Assembly (NCBI GenBank): GCA_947258465.1
Contig: CAMYIQ010000030.1
Location: 1 to 21,902 of the forward strand
Length of the DNA stretch: 21,902 bases
Direction of reading: 5' to 3'
Origin: an uncultured Erythrobacter sp.
GTDB taxonomy: Bacteria; Pseudomonadota; Alphaproteobacteria; Sphingomonadales; Sphingomonadaceae
Shown here: positions 21,323 to 21,902 of the stretch, piece by piece
Layout of the letters: each line of letters begins with the position of its first letter
Position numbering within the stretch: the stretch's first letter is position 1
Notes under the pieces: model-generated
The model's database searches: none
What the model saw: only the letters and a program-made list of their open reading frames with translations
Told to the model about the DNA's origin: nothing
Translations under genes and position numbers: made by a program

Positions 21323-21902
21323 AGCAAGTGCCCCGACCGGTCGCGCTTGGTAGCGAGGTAGCGGGTATTGTGCGGATTGTCGGGCAGGGCGTGGGGGACC
21401 CGTTCGGCAATATGCACGCCTTGTGCGGCAAGCGCGTCGACCTTGGCCGGGTTGTTGGTCATCAACCGGATCGCCTTCACCCCGAGCAGGTCGAGCATCC
21501 GCGCCGCGGTGGGGAAATCGCGCGCCTCGTCGGGTAGGCCCAGCCGCGTGTTGGCATCCACGGTATCGAAGCCCTGATCCTGCAGGCGATAGGCACGCAG
21601 CTTATTTACGAGGCCGATGCCGCGCCCTTCCTGCCGCATGTAGAGCAGCACGCCCCAACCGCCCTTCTCCGCCTCGTGCGCCATTGCGTGGAGCGCGGCA
21701 TCGAGCTGCGGCCCGCAATCGCATTTGAGACTGCCGAGGATATCGCCGGTAAGGCATTCGGAATGCAGCCGCACCAGCGGCGCGCGCTCGGCGGTCTGTT
21801 CGCCGATAAGGAGCGCGACATGCTCGCGCGTATCGTCGGGGCTGCGGAAGGCGACGATCCGCGCATCCTCGGCCGCTGCGACGGGGAGCCGCGCGCGCGA
21901 GG
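21319..21902 (-). CDS. ribA: GTP cyclohydrolase II, N-terminal end outside the window
   Basis: The visible part, about 193 codons, contains most of a GTP cyclohydrolase II domain, the first enzyme of riboflavin synthesis. Zinc ligands are in SECLTGD and KCDCGPQL, and the catalytic region MRQEGRGIGLVNKLRAYRLQDQG is followed by NTRLGLPDEARDF and TNNPAKVDAL. The frame runs off the right end without a start, so the coordinates are open there. An internal GTG at 21774 would give a truncated domain and is not the start. Whether the full protein is RibA alone or carries a RibB-type or degenerate N-terminal domain cannot be decided. It is the upstream partner of the overlapping GNAT gene. Confidence 0.9.
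   Translation of the reverse strand, partial: SRARLPVAAAEDARIVAFRSPDDTREHVALLIGEQTAERAPLVRLHSECLTGDILGSLKCDCGPQLDAALHAMAHEAEKGGWGVLLYMRQEGRGIGLVNKLRAYRLQDQGFDTVDANTRLGLPDEARDFPTAARMLDLLGVKAIRLMTNNPAKVDALAAQGVHIAERVPHALPDNPHNTRYLATKRDRSGHLL

Overview
The window is GC-rich (well over 60% by eye) and gene-dense. It reads as chromosome of an alphaproteobacterium of the order Sphingomonadales, most likely an Erythrobacteraceae member (Erythrobacter/Qipengyuania/Altererythrobacter type). I base this on remembered family resemblance of the proteins (intracellular PHA depolymerase, CaiB/acyl-CoA dehydrogenase set, SPFH-RHH pair) and on codon use; no database search was possible. No rRNA, tRNA, CRISPR array, phage or transposase gene was seen. 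LAYOUT. (1) 1-3696: the first codons of a divergent gene at the left edge, then a plus-strand set: MaoC-type enoyl-CoA hydratase, acetyl-CoA acetyltransferase, a DUF5996 protein and a DUF4126 membrane protein. (2) 3705-8543: a minus-strand intracellular poly(hydroxyalkanoate) depolymerase, divergent from an MsbA-like ABC exporter across a short region with an overlapping palindrome. Then come undecaprenyl-diphosphatase, a GlsB/YeaQ small membrane protein, a small acidic lipoprotein and a strong terminator. (3) 8546-10314: divergent phenylalanine 4-monooxygenase and polyphosphate kinase 2. (4) 10311-15657, minus strand: two small acidic lipoproteins, acyl-CoA dehydrogenase, a roughly 160-bp multi-hairpin palindromic element, CaiB-type CoA-transferase, thiolase and a two-half hot-dog dehydratase. 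This looks like a CoA-thioester catabolic module whose substrate cannot be read from sequence. (5) 15776-18589, plus strand: recQ, whose stop abuts a 5'-truncated SPFH/band-7 gene, then an Arc-like ribbon-helix-helix protein, an unlisted 22-codon ORF with a very strong Shine-Dalgarno, and a two-helix membrane protein. (6) 18651-21902: an exported beta-helix protein, a DksA/TraR-type zinc finger, an E. coli-type phosphatidylserine decarboxylase, and on the minus strand a GNAT acetyltransferase coupled to a partial ribA. HOW IT FITS. Most of the window is core metabolism: beta-oxidation and PHA turnover, cell-envelope lipid and peptidoglycan carrier recycling, riboflavin and aromatic amino-acid metabolism. 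The most unusual items are the palindromic element before caiB, the truncated SPFH gene joined to the end of recQ with its downstream micro-operon (RHH, 22 aa, two-helix protein), the TGC-N3-GCA palindrome between phaZ and the ABC exporter, and paired lipoproteins sharing an SPSE motif, one of them coupled by an ATGA overlap to an acyl-CoA dehydrogenase. I see no convincing complete new defence or mobile system.
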